Shown: positions 46,298 through 55,056 of the stretch, piece by piece | How the letters are laid out: each line of letters opens with the position of its first letter | Numbering within the stretch: position 1 is the first letter of the stretch | From: Burkholderiaceae bacterium 16 | GTDB taxonomy: Bacteria; Pseudomonadota; Gammaproteobacteria; Burkholderiales; Burkholderiaceae | Direction: 5' to 3' | Length of the DNA stretch: 64,000 bases | Assembly (NCBI GenBank): GCA_000955785.1 | Contig: JYOD01000007.1 | Coordinates: 79,341-143,340 of the forward strand | The notes under the pieces: model-generated | What the model was told of the DNA's origin: nothing | Database searches by the model: none | What the model saw: the letters and a program-made list of their open reading frames with translations, nothing else | Made by a program: the position numbers and the translations under genes

Positions 46298-46987
46298 TCA
46301 CTTGAGGTCTGGCTCGGCAGGCTCCATCACAACCACCACTGCCTGTGCATCGCCCTCCAGGGCGCGGCCCCGATGCGGCGTGCTGGACTCGAAGTAAAGG
46401 CTGTCGCCAGCTTCCAGGATGCAGCGTTGAAGCTTGCCTTTGACCTTGAACTCGAATTCGACTTTTCCCGACAGGAGAAAGACGAATTCCTCTCCCGCAT
46501 GCTCGAAGAAGAAGTCGAGATTGATCTCGGAGGGGAAGGTAAACATGAAGGGGTCCATGTGCTTGCGCTGCTTCTTGTGCGCCAGGCTCACATAGTCGTA
46601 CCCGTAGGCGCTGCCGCCGCGAAACACGGGTTTGCGCTCCCAATGATGTACCACGGAGACGGGGGTGTCGGCACTTTCGGGCGAGACCGCGTCCGCGGCA
46701 TCCGTGTCGACAAAGAAATAGCTCAGTTCCATGCCCATGGCGCGTGCGATGCGAGCCAGCGAACCAATCGGCGGCGCCTTTTTCCCGTTCTCGATCTTGG
46801 ATAGATAGCCTTTTGTGAATCCGGATAGCTCCGCAAGGGCTTCAAGCGTAAGGTCGTGCTCGATGCGTGCTGTGCGCAGACGCAGGCAGACGGCTTCTTC
46901 ATCATCTATCGGCGCCGTGCTCACATCCTGAGCGGCTTGCTTCTGCCGTGATGCGAGAAGTGTTTTATCGAGGGTTTTTGCCGTCAT
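46298..46987 (-). CDS. XRE-family regulator with C-terminal cupin domain
   Basis: This 229-residue regulator has an XRE helix-turn-helix (about 36-90: LRLRTARIEHDLTLEALAELSGFTKGYLSKIENGKKAPPIGSL) and a C-terminal cupin sensor (about 150-225: FFFEHAGEEFVFLLSGKVEFEFKVKG and LEAGDSLYFESSTPHRGRAL). Such proteins sense small metabolites and regulate adjacent transport and catabolic genes. ATG 46987 faces a perfect inverted repeat at 47025-47046 that could be its own operator. Confidence 0.9.
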   Translation of the reverse strand: MTAKTLDKTLLASRQKQAAQDVSTAPIDDEEAVCLRLRTARIEHDLTLEALAELSGFTKGYLSKIENGKKAPPIGSLARIARAMGMELSYFFVDTDAADAVSPESADTPVSVVHHWERKPVFRGGSAYGYDYVSLAHKKQRKHMDPFMFTFPSEINLDFFFEHAGEEFVFLLSGKVEFEFKVKGKLQRCILEAGDSLYFESSTPHRGRALEGDAQAVVVVMEPAEPDLK

Positions 46988-47024
46988 GGCTTGCAAGTTC
47001 CGTTCGCCCGTCTGGTAGGGGAAT

Positions 47025-47046
47025 GGGAAACTTGGGCAAGTTTCCC
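47025..47046. promoter_or_regulatory. perfect inverted repeat, probable XRE-cupin autoregulatory site
   Basis: GGGAAACTT (47025-47033) and AAGTTTCCC (47038-47046) are perfect 9-bp arms around GGGC, 38 bases upstream of the regulator start. It is the most symmetric member of the GGAAAC box family in this cluster. Confidence 0.65.
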
Positions 47047-47154
47047 GGTTGAAATTGTAAGCCTTGTTGCGTGGCGTTTGTTGCCCAGGCGGTTTGGGCG
47101 CCGCTTGCGCTGCCCTTGCGCCAGGAAGGCGACGGCACCGCAAGCAGCCATCCG

Positions 47155-48492
47155 TCAGGATTCGTAGAGGTTGTCCCGATAGGTTTCAGTGCTGGCCGCG
47201 GTAGCGATCAGGGTAACGAGGCCAAGCACGGCAATCATGATGGCCACGCCGACGAAATGTCCTTGCCTGGCCAGCAGGGCGGTCGCCAGCATGGGCGCAA
47301 GGCCGCCCCCGATGCCCGCCGCGACCTGGCATCCCAGCGATGCCCCGCTGTAGCGTACCTTGGTGCCGAACAACTCGGGAAGCAGGGCGGCTTGCGGACC
47401 GTACATGGAGCCGTGGCCCAGATTCATGCAAATTGCCACGGCCAGCGCAATGATCGCGGGATTGCCGGTCTGGATGCACATGAACAGCGGATAGGCCGCC
47501 GCGATGGTGAAAAGGGATCCCAGGAAATACAGCGGGCGCCGGCCCCAGCGGTCCGACAGATGGCCGAACAACGGGATCGTCAGCAGTTCCAGCGCGGCAC
47601 CAAGCAGCACGCCGTCCAAAATGACCGTCTTGGGAATTTTCAGTACCGTGGTCCCGTACACGACGACGAACACGGTGAGGATATAGACCCAGGCAACTTC
47701 GCAGACTTTCAATCCAATACTGATGATGAGGTTGCGGCGGTGCTTGGTCAGCACCTCGAGCAGGGGGATCTTCGGCGGCTCCTTGTCCTGCGACGCCGCG
47801 GCAAAGACCGGCGATTCCGAGACCTTCAAGCGGATATAAAAGCCCAGGAAGACAAGAATGGCGCTCAGCAGGAACGGGACGCGCCAGCCCCACGCCAGGA
47901 AGTCGGCGTCCGCCATCCTGCTCAGGTAGGCAAAGATGCCGGTAGAGGCAAGCATGCCCAGCGGGAATCCCATCTGCACCAGGCTCCCATAAAAGCCGCG
48001 CTTGTCTCGCGGCGCATGCTCGATCACCATCAGCGCCGCGCCGCCCCACTCCCCGCCGATGCCGATGCCCTGGATCACGCGTAGCAATATCAGCAGCACC
48101 GGCGCCCAGATGCCAATCTGGCCATAGGTGGGGAGCAAACCGATGGCGAACGTGCCGCCGCCCATGAGGAACATCGTCGCCATCAGCATGGTCTTGCGGC
48201 CGACCTTGTCGCCGAAGTGCCCGAATACGACACCACCCAGGGGGCGCGCGATAAAGCCAACGGCAAAGGATCCCAGCGCGGCCATGGTCCCCATCAACGG
48301 GTCTAGCGATGGAAAGAACAGCTTGTTGAACACCAGCGCGGCGGCTGTGCCATAGAGCAAAAAGTCGTACCACTCGACCATGGTGCCGATGACGCTGGCC
48401 GTCACCACCTTGCTCATGCTGTCCCTGCCGCTGGATCGGTGCGCTGTGTCGACCAAACCTGCGGCGCCCTCCGTGTTTGTGTATGCATCCAT
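47155..48492 (-). CDS. MFS transporter, metabolite:H+ symporter (MHS) family
   Basis: This 445-residue transporter has 12 membrane helices and MHS signatures: VIGTMVEWYDFLLYG in helix 1, FGHFGDKVGRKTML between helices 2 and 3, GIGIGGEWGGAALMV and GHLSDRWGRRPLY. Members import organic acids, betaines or aromatic acids with protons. The gene lies just downstream of the regulator's divergent region, and its own promoter region carries several GGAAAC boxes. CAGGAGA precedes the ATG. Confidence 0.92.
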   Translation of the reverse strand: MDAYTNTEGAAGLVDTAHRSSGRDSMSKVVTASVIGTMVEWYDFLLYGTAAALVFNKLFFPSLDPLMGTMAALGSFAVGFIARPLGGVVFGHFGDKVGRKTMLMATMFLMGGGTFAIGLLPTYGQIGIWAPVLLILLRVIQGIGIGGEWGGAALMVIEHAPRDKRGFYGSLVQMGFPLGMLASTGIFAYLSRMADADFLAWGWRVPFLLSAILVFLGFYIRLKVSESPVFAAASQDKEPPKIPLLEVLTKHRRNLIISIGLKVCEVAWVYILTVFVVVYGTTVLKIPKTVILDGVLLGAALELLTIPLFGHLSDRWGRRPLYFLGSLFTIAAAYPLFMCIQTGNPAIIALAVAICMNLGHGSMYGPQAALLPELFGTKVRYSGASLGCQVAAGIGGGLAPMLATALLARQGHFVGVAIMIAVLGLVTLIATAASTETYRDNLYES

Positions 48493-48577
48493 CGGTGTCT
48501 CCTGTCTCCTGTTTGCTGCTTGTCATTGGTTTCGGGGGCGCAATCTCGCGAGAACTGCGCGTTCATAGTAGTCAATC

Positions 48578-48698
48578 GGGAAACATTTTCAAGCAATGTA
48601 GGGTAAACAAGGAAACTAAAGTTACTAAAAAAGCATATATACCAAAACACAATTAAGGTTGGTTGACCAAAAGGAAACTATTGAGTAAATTGGTTTCC
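48578..48698. promoter_or_regulatory. cluster of GGAAAC boxes between the MHS transporter and cupin genes
   Basis: GGGAAAC (48578), GGAAAC (48611) and the pair GGAAAC (48673-48678) / GTTTCC (48693-48698) lie in an unusually AT-rich divergent gap. They share the core of the inverted repeat at 47025-47046 and are likely binding sites of the XRE-cupin regulator. Confidence 0.6.
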
Positions 48699-48755
48699 GT
48701 GCGACGCATCGTGTTTGCGCGCTTGCACTTACCTAACTGTCCAGAGGAGACTGCC

Positions 48756-49163
48756 GTGATTGAGAATCAACACTTCAGCGAGCGTTTGAAGGGCAAACTG
48801 GAGCCGACCCCCGGCGGCTCGGTTTATGTCGATCCAGATACCCTCGAATGGGAGCCCTCCCAGTTCGAGAAGATCTCGATGAAAGTCCTGTATCGCAACG
48901 ACGCCGCCGGCGAAATGACCGTGCTCCTCAAGTGGGAGCCAGGCGCGGTGCTGCCATTCCACAAGCATCCGGAGATCGAGCAAAGCTATGTGCTCGAGGG
49001 ATCGTTCTACGATCACGACGGGATCTGCCGCGCCGGCCAGTTCGTCTGGCGCCAGCCTGGTTCATTGCACGAAACCCGTTCCGACGAGGGCTGCCTGCTG
49101 TTCGCGGTCTATCGCAAGCCGAACGTCTTCTTTGGTACGGCCGGCTTCCGCAAGACCTCCTGA
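48756..49163 (+). CDS. small cupin-domain protein (possible dioxygenase)
   Basis: From GTG 48756 (GAGGAGA upstream) the product has 135 residues and one cupin fold: metal-binding LPFHKHPEIEQSYVLEGSFYDHDG and the second motif HETRSDEGCLLFAVYRKPN. The pattern resembles ChrR-type cupins and 2,4'-dihydroxyacetophenone or acetylacetone dioxygenases. These single-domain non-heme iron enzymes cleave carbon-carbon bonds. Upstream in-frame codons to 48663 run through the regulatory boxes and are not coding. A ferredoxin gene follows on the same strand. Confidence 0.82.
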   Translation: MIENQHFSERLKGKLEPTPGGSVYVDPDTLEWEPSQFEKISMKVLYRNDAAGEMTVLLKWEPGAVLPFHKHPEIEQSYVLEGSFYDHDGICRAGQFVWRQPGSLHETRSDEGCLLFAVYRKPNVFFGTAGFRKTS

Positions 49164-49221
49164 AATTACCGGCGTCCTATCCCCGGGGCGTGGTGCTCCG
49201 GGATTTGTCATTGGAGTCGCC

Positions 49222-49542
49222 ATGGCTTGCGTCGTCACTGAAGCTTGCATCAACTGCCGCTATGGAGATTGCGCGGAAGTCTGCCCCGTGCATGCGTTCC
49301 ATCAGGGGCCGAACTTTATGGTGATCGACCCGTCGGTCTGCCTGAATTGCACGATTTGCACCCTGGTATGCCCGGTCAATGCCATCAAGAATGACTATGA
49401 CCTGACAGAGGAGGAACTCGGTTTCGTTGAACTCAATGACAAGCTGGCGCAGAAGTGGCCGGTGGTGAAAATTGGGGACGGGCCGCTGCCGGATGCGGAC
49501 GATTGGGCGTTTCTGGAAAACAAGAGGGCGTTGCTGGTCTAG
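49222..49542 (+). CDS. fdxA: 7Fe-type ferredoxin FdxA
   Basis: This 106-residue ferredoxin has CINCRYGDCAEVCPV and CLNCTICTLVCPVNA, the paired motifs that hold a [3Fe-4S] and a [4Fe-4S] cluster. The C-terminal extension ends WPVVKIGDGPLPDADDW, as in FdxA proteins. It transfers low-potential electrons in the cytosol. TTGGAG sits 7 bases before the ATG. It lies 58 bases after the cupin gene, so the two may form an operon and work together. Confidence 0.9.
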   Translation: MACVVTEACINCRYGDCAEVCPVHAFHQGPNFMVIDPSVCLNCTICTLVCPVNAIKNDYDLTEEELGFVELNDKLAQKWPVVKIGDGPLPDADDWAFLENKRALLV

Positions 49543-49818
49543 GAAGCAGGTGAGGGGCCATCGCCACGGAGAGCTGCCGTCCATGCGGTCAGCCGTGCAG
49601 AGGATCAGGAAGCGCCTGACAGCTTTGGGTGCTCGGCACACTAGCCAGTCGTCCCCGCTCTCTGGTGGCAGCACAACGATCGAGCGCGCGCAGATAACGC
49701 GCCTCGGCGTCGATGGCAACGCTGGTAAATGACTGTTGCAAAATCAAACAAAATGTCAGGTACCTCGGCGCTACAGTGGTCCTTCCCATGCCTGAAGGCG
49801 TTTTTTGGAGGTACACGA

Positions 49819-50226
49819 ATGAAGCAACATCTGGCGAAATCCCTGTTGATGGCTGGCGCGATGATCGCGTCCTACCCGCTGTTCGCGCAGCAGGCCCAGC
49901 CCATTCAGCCGGCCCAGCCGATGCCGATGACTCAGCCGATGCAATCCACCCAGCCTATGCAATCCGCCCAGTCGGTGCCATCCGCGCAGCCTGTGCAAGC
50001 CATGCCGGCGGCAGCGCCGTCGGCCCAGGCGACGCTGCCGGCCGCACGCGATCCTTATGCGCAAAGTGCCGAACAGCCGGTTCAGCCGGGCATGGCGCCC
50101 GCACCGGTCGACCCGACGCTGGCCCGCAGCCCCAACCCGGCAATGGACTCCGCCAGCATGAGCCTGGCTCCCGATGCGCTCGGGACGCGCCTGGGCCAGC
50201 GCAATCCCTTCCTCGACGGTGCCTGA
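49819..50226 (+). CDS. secreted Pro/Gln-rich low-complexity protein
   Basis: TGGAGG precedes ATG 49819. The 135-residue product has a signal peptide (LAKSLLMAGAMIASYPLFA), then imperfect repeats of QPMQS/QPAQP (about 24-60) and an Ala/Pro-rich tail ending GTRLGQRNPFLDGA. It looks like a periplasmic or surface low-complexity protein. No function can be assigned. Confidence 0.65.
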   Translation: MKQHLAKSLLMAGAMIASYPLFAQQAQPIQPAQPMPMTQPMQSTQPMQSAQSVPSAQPVQAMPAAAPSAQATLPAARDPYAQSAEQPVQPGMAPAPVDPTLARSPNPAMDSASMSLAPDALGTRLGQRNPFLDGA

Positions 50227-50346
50227 GCGCCTGTTAGCCTTCCTGAGCCCCAACCCTTCGGAGTGCAACGTGCCGTGAACCGGGCAGCGCGCCGCGCTGC
50301 ATGCAAAAGCAAGTAGCGATGAAGTAGCCGGTTGAACCGGAGGGCA

Positions 50347-50374
50347 GGGCGCCGGCACGTCCGCGCCGGCGCCC
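50347..50374. terminator. strong hairpin between convergent genes
   Basis: GGGCGCCGGC (50347-50356) and GCCGGCGCCC (50365-50374) form a perfect 10-bp stem, extendable by GAGGG/CCCTC. It sits between the stops of the secreted protein (+) and the triheme cytochrome (-) and probably terminates both, though no long T-run follows. Confidence 0.55.
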
Positions 50375-50378
50375 TCCC

Positions 50379-51674
50379 TCAATGGTCCTTGCCCGCTTCC
50401 GCGCGCAGGGCCTTCACCTTTTCCGCGCTCACATCGCCGGGTTGTCCGCCGTAGCTCGCCCGCAGGTAGTTGGCCAGGTCGGCAAGCTCCGCGTCGCTCA
50501 GGTGCGACGCAAAGCCGGGCATGTCCTGCATGCTCTCCAGCCCGGGGAATTTCTGGGCTTCGATGCCGTCGAGCATGGATACGATCAGGTTGTGCGGGTC
50601 GGCGTTGCGCACGGTGGAGTTGCCCAGCATCGCCACCGCCACGTGCGGCTTGCCCTCGCCCTCGCGGCCGTGGCAGCCGGCGCAGACGGCCAGGTAATGC
50701 TGGCGGCCGGGCTTGAACCGGGCCGCGTCCGCGTTGGCCGGCTTGAGTGGCTGGGGCTGCGGCGGCTGGTCGCCCAGGAGGTAGGTCGACATGGCGGCGA
50801 GGTCGGCCTTGTTCAGGTACTGGCTGCTGAGATGGACCACGGGGAACATCTCGCCGTAAGCCGAGCCTTGCGGCGCCATGCCGGTGGCGAAGAAGGTCTG
50901 CAGGTCGGCGCCCGTCCAGCCGCGCGCGGCCAAGCCGGCGGGCGTGATGTCCGGCGCGGCCACGCGGCCGAGCGCGGCGCCGGCCAGTGGCTTGGCTGCG
51001 TCCAGGCGGCCGAACGCGGCGCGCGGCGTGTGGCATTCGGCGCAGTGGCCCAGTGCATTGGACAGGTAGCGGCCGCGCTGCCAGGGCGGGGTCTGGCCGG
51101 TGGAGGCGTCGGGCAGCTGGTCCTTCAGGAACAGCAGGTTCCAGCCGGGCAGCGCCGCGCGCATGTTGTACGGAAAGCTGAGATCGTGCGGCCTGTTGGC
51201 CACGGCAACCGGTTTCAGCTGCATCAGGTAGGCGTACATCGCATCGGTGTCGCCGCGCGACAGGCCGCGATACGAGGTGTAGGGCATGGCCGGGTAGAGA
51301 TGCTTGTCCGGCGTGACCCCGTCGTGCAGCGCCTTGTAGAAATCGTCCGCGCTCCACTTGCCGATGCCGTGGTCCTTGTCCGGCGTGATGTTGGTGCCGT
51401 AAAAGGTGCCGAATGGCGAGGCTAGTTCCACCCCGCCGACAAAGGGCGCGCCCTGGGCGCTGGTATGGCAGGCGGCGCAATCCGCGGCGCGCACCAGGTA
51501 GCGTCCGCGTGCGATCTGGTCGGCGGGAGAGAGCTTGGTGGCGGGTTGCTGGTCGGCGGCGGTGTCGATCGGGGCGGCGTGGTCGCCGCAGCCAGCCAGC
51601 AGGGCCGCGCCCAGCGCGGCCATTGTCGCCAGCGTGGTGCGCGCGTGCCGGAGGAAGTTGGGCGGGCTCATCAT
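50379..51674 (-). CDS. triheme cytochrome c lipoprotein
   Basis: This 431-residue protein has a lipoprotein signal (ALLAGC, modified Cys29) and three c-type heme motifs: C66-AACH, C211-AECH and C331-AGCH, with Met candidates for the distal ligands. It resembles the cytochrome subunits of periplasmic alcohol, aldehyde and gluconate dehydrogenases, which pass electrons to the respiratory chain. Its ATG overlaps the TGA of the 2Fe-2S subunit by one base, so it is the third gene of a coupled operon. Confidence 0.9.
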   Translation of the reverse strand: MMSPPNFLRHARTTLATMAALGAALLAGCGDHAAPIDTAADQQPATKLSPADQIARGRYLVRAADCAACHTSAQGAPFVGGVELASPFGTFYGTNITPDKDHGIGKWSADDFYKALHDGVTPDKHLYPAMPYTSYRGLSRGDTDAMYAYLMQLKPVAVANRPHDLSFPYNMRAALPGWNLLFLKDQLPDASTGQTPPWQRGRYLSNALGHCAECHTPRAAFGRLDAAKPLAGAALGRVAAPDITPAGLAARGWTGADLQTFFATGMAPQGSAYGEMFPVVHLSSQYLNKADLAAMSTYLLGDQPPQPQPLKPANADAARFKPGRQHYLAVCAGCHGREGEGKPHVAVAMLGNSTVRNADPHNLIVSMLDGIEAQKFPGLESMQDMPGFASHLSDAELADLANYLRASYGGQPGDVSAEKVKALRAEAGKDH

Positions 51675-52225
51675 CACTTGTCTTCCTTTACCAGGCCCGG
51701 GGTGTTGACCACCACGTCCTTGACGGCTTCGAAGTAACGCACGTAGCCGGTGCAGCGGCAGATATGGTCGTTGAGCGCCGCGGTGATGGTCTCGTCGACC
51801 TTGCCCCGCGCTACCGGCTGGCGCTTCAGCCGCTCCACCAGGATGGTCGCGCCGTTGACGAAGCCCGGCGTACAGTAGCCGCACTGGAAGCTGAAGTGCT
51901 CCAGGAACTTCTGCTGCACCGGCGACAGTTCCACCACCTCGCCCTTGTCGTTGCGCCTGGCGTGGCCTTCCACCGTGCGCACCTTCTTGCCCTGGAAGTA
52001 GTGCGCGCCGGTGATGCAGGCGCGCACTTCCTCGCTGCTGCCGTCGGCTTTGTCCAGGATCACCACGCAGGCGTGGCAGATGCCCTGGCCGCAGCCCAGG
52101 CGCGAGCCGGTGAGTTCCAGGTACTCGTGCAGGAAGTCGATCATCATCAGGCCTTCCGGCACGTCGATGGGGCCAACGTCCTTGCCGTTGATGTTGAGGG
52201 AAAGCGGTTGGGTGGCGATGCTCAT
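51674..52225 (-). CDS. 2Fe-2S subunit of a molybdenum hydroxylase
   Basis: This 183-residue protein has an N-terminal plant-type [2Fe-2S] domain (SRLGCGQGICHACVV, Cys45/50/53) and a second [2Fe-2S] domain (QCGYCTPGFV and HICRCTGYVRY). It relays electrons from the molybdenum site in the large subunit to the cytochrome. Its ATG overlaps the large-subunit stop (ATGA). It belongs to the isoquinoline/aldehyde oxidoreductase alpha-subunit group. Confidence 0.92.
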   Translation of the reverse strand: MSIATQPLSLNINGKDVGPIDVPEGLMMIDFLHEYLELTGSRLGCGQGICHACVVILDKADGSSEEVRACITGAHYFQGKKVRTVEGHARRNDKGEVVELSPVQQKFLEHFSFQCGYCTPGFVNGATILVERLKRQPVARGKVDETITAALNDHICRCTGYVRYFEAVKDVVVNTPGLVKEDK

Positions 52226-55056
52226 GCCAGGACCTCCTGAATCTTTTCGGCGCTGACCGGCAGGGCGGTAAAGCGATGGCCGATGGCATGCGCGATGCCG
52301 TTGACGATGGCGCCCACCACCGGAATCATCACCACTTCGGCGATGCCCTTGGGCGGATCGGTGTCGGACACGGGCGGCAGGACTATCCCGGATTGCGACC
52401 ACACCGCCACGTCGCTGGCGCGCGGCAGGTGGTAGCGGTTGAAGTTCCAGGTGCCGTTGCCGGGCCCGTCCTCATAGAGCGGCAGGAACTCGTGCAGCGC
52501 GTGGCCGATGCCCATGGCGATGCCCCCCTGGAGTTGCCCGGACACCAGTTCCGGCGACAACTGCGAGCCACATTCCATGATGGAGTGGTGGCTGAGGATA
52601 TCCACCTTGCCGCTGGCCTCAGCCACCGACAGCTCCACCAGCGTGGCCACCGCGCTGTAATAGGTCACGGTCGCGTTGTTGCGCTGGGTCGGGGCGATGT
52701 AAACCTTCTTGCGGTCCAGCACCTGGTAGCCGCCGCTGGTGGTCATCCGCGCCTTGCGCGCGGCGTCCGCGCCATCGCCGTAGCGTACCGAGAGCCCGTC
52801 GATGGGCAGCCGGGCGGCCGTGCCGTCGACCTCAAAATCGGCCTCGCTCCATTGCCATCGATTGAACACGTGCACCGTGGCGCCTGTGACCAGGCCAAGC
52901 TCGTGCGCCTTCCTTGCCAGTTGTTCGTAGGGCAGCGCCTGCAGGCCGCCGGCGGTGAGCTTGCCCTTGACCCAGCGCGCATCCTCCACGCGCACCACCA
53001 GCGAGGCCGCCTGGCCGCCGCCGACGCCCTGGTTCCAGATCGCCATGGCAGCGGGCCATAGGCCGTGCATAAAGACCACGCGCGCGGCTTCGCGGGTGCT
53101 GTGGGTGAAGTAGTAGGCTGAATTGGTCGCGCTGGAAGGCGAGGCGTAGGCGGGCGACCAGCGCGGATTGGCCGACAGCTTGTCCTGGTCGGCCTGGCTC
53201 ATCAGGTAAGGATCGCCGGTGGCGGTGACGGGAAGGTCGGGCCAGTCGGTGATCGCCACGCGCACTTCCGTGGCTGGCTTGCCCAGCCAGCGCGTCACGG
53301 CCACCGCCTGCGAGGTCGACATGCCGGTGCCGATCTCGGCGCCGCAGTGATGCAGGGCGATGGTGCCGTCGGCGCGCATCTCCACCTTGGCGAACGAGGC
53401 TTCCGCGCCGGTGCCGAAGTCCTTCTGCACGCAGGCGAAACCCACGCCGTAGCGCCAGCCGGGATGGCTCGCCTCGAAATCCGCCTTCTTCTTCGCGCGG
53501 CCGGTCCAGAGCGGATGGGCCCTGGCCGCCTCCAGCACTTCATCCACGCGGATGGCGCCGGCGGGGATCGCGCCCTGCGTATTCTTCATGCCCGAACGCA
53601 GCGCGTTCCTCAGGCGGAACTCGATGGGGTCGAGCTTGAGCTGCTCGGCGAACTCGTCGACCATCATCTCGGTGGCCGCCATGCTTTGCAGCGTGCCGTA
53701 GCCGCGTGCCGAGCCGGCATCGATGGCGCGCGAGGCGATGGCCACGGCGGTCAGGTCGTTCTTCGGGAAGTAATAGATCGACTGCGCCGCGGTGGCGCCC
53801 ACCATTGCCACCGAGGGCGAGAAGTTGGCGCGGCCGCCGCCATTGGCCTCGAAGTCGCCCTGGAAGGACTGGAACAGGCCGGTGCTCTTGTTCACCGCGA
53901 TGCGGTAGCGCATCCTGAAGGCGTGCCGCTTGATCGCGGTCTGGAACTGTTCGTAGCGGTCGTTGGCCAGGCGCACCGGCTTACCGTCGGCGTAGAGCGC
54001 CGTCACCAGGCCATAGAAGGGGAAGTTGTAGTGATCCTTGGAGCCATAGCCCACGGTGTAGCAGGGATGGACGAACACCTGCTTTACCGGGAACACGCCC
54101 TTGGCCCTGGCCATCATCTCCGCCGCGCTTTCGCCGACTTCGATGGGGGACTGGGTCGGCACGACCATGTGCAGCGCCTGCGTGCCGGCGTCATACCAGC
54201 AGTTGGCGTTGTCCGGTTCCAGCGCGGCGGTATCGACGGACTGCGTGTTGTACTCGCGCTCCAGCACCAGCCAGTCGGGCGGCGGCTGGTCAAGTTGCTG
54301 GCGGATCTGGCCGGCGTGGAACATGCCCTGCTCGCCGAGCTGGCCGTGGTCCTTGCCGTCGGGCCAGACCGGTTCGTGCTTGCGCATCATGCTGGGGAAC
54401 AGCGGCGCATTCTTCAGGCTGGAAAACACATCATCGTCGAACGGCGTCTCACCGCCCACCCGCACGAAGCGGAAGGTGCCCCAGGGATCGCGCTCCAGCG
54501 GGCCGGTGCTGGCGCCGTAGCGGATGATCTCGTCGTGGAACTTGAGCTTGTCCTTGGCAAAGCGGAAACGGGCGAAATCGTGATAGATCAGGATTGCCAC
54601 GGCATGACCGAGATAGGCCGGGGTCTTGCCTTCCGGCAGCAGCATGTCTTCGCCATAGAAGGCGGGAAAGGCCACGCCGTCCCGCGTCAGGTCCGCGGCG
54701 GTGACTACGCGATCGGGCTTGAGATCGTCGCCCAGCAGCGCCAGGTCGAAGCCCGCATAGCTGCGGTCCGCCTTGGTGGCGCGCAGGATGAAGGCGTGCG
54801 ATTGCTCCTTGGGCCAGTGCGGCATGTCACGCGAACGGATATCGCGGGCGAAGACCTTGTCGCCGGTGACCTTGGCCATGCCGTCGACGCGGAAATTCGG
54901 GGCGCCGGTCTTGGGGTCCCACTGGACCGGGGTCAGGATTTTTTCTTCGAACAAGGCCGCGAAGGCCTTGCCGCCGATCGGTGCGATATACACCGATACC
55001 CCGGCCACGACGCTGGCTTTCAGGAACGTGCGGCGCGAAGGGCTGAAATTAGCCAT
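52222..55056 (-). CDS. molybdopterin-binding large subunit, Tat-exported aldehyde/isoquinoline oxidoreductase
   Basis: This 944-residue catalytic subunit has a twin-arginine signal (SRRTFLKASVVAGVSVYIA), so it folds with its molybdenum cofactor before export to the periplasm. Xanthine-dehydrogenase-family motifs include QAVAVTRW, GGGRANFSP, GSARGYGTLQ and near the end GIGHALHEF. The catalytic Glu is probably in the C-terminal PPKGIAEVV segment. Together with the 2Fe-2S subunit and triheme cytochrome it forms a periplasmic dehydrogenase for an aldehyde or N-heterocycle. Substrate unknown. Confidence 0.9.
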   Translation of the reverse strand: MANFSPSRRTFLKASVVAGVSVYIAPIGGKAFAALFEEKILTPVQWDPKTGAPNFRVDGMAKVTGDKVFARDIRSRDMPHWPKEQSHAFILRATKADRSYAGFDLALLGDDLKPDRVVTAADLTRDGVAFPAFYGEDMLLPEGKTPAYLGHAVAILIYHDFARFRFAKDKLKFHDEIIRYGASTGPLERDPWGTFRFVRVGGETPFDDDVFSSLKNAPLFPSMMRKHEPVWPDGKDHGQLGEQGMFHAGQIRQQLDQPPPDWLVLEREYNTQSVDTAALEPDNANCWYDAGTQALHMVVPTQSPIEVGESAAEMMARAKGVFPVKQVFVHPCYTVGYGSKDHYNFPFYGLVTALYADGKPVRLANDRYEQFQTAIKRHAFRMRYRIAVNKSTGLFQSFQGDFEANGGGRANFSPSVAMVGATAAQSIYYFPKNDLTAVAIASRAIDAGSARGYGTLQSMAATEMMVDEFAEQLKLDPIEFRLRNALRSGMKNTQGAIPAGAIRVDEVLEAARAHPLWTGRAKKKADFEASHPGWRYGVGFACVQKDFGTGAEASFAKVEMRADGTIALHHCGAEIGTGMSTSQAVAVTRWLGKPATEVRVAITDWPDLPVTATGDPYLMSQADQDKLSANPRWSPAYASPSSATNSAYYFTHSTREAARVVFMHGLWPAAMAIWNQGVGGGQAASLVVRVEDARWVKGKLTAGGLQALPYEQLARKAHELGLVTGATVHVFNRWQWSEADFEVDGTAARLPIDGLSVRYGDGADAARKARMTTSGGYQVLDRKKVYIAPTQRNNATVTYYSAVATLVELSVAEASGKVDILSHHSIMECGSQLSPELVSGQLQGGIAMGIGHALHEFLPLYEDGPGNGTWNFNRYHLPRASDVAVWSQSGIVLPPVSDTDPPKGIAEVVMIPVVGAIVNGIAHAIGHRFTALPVSAEKIQEVLA

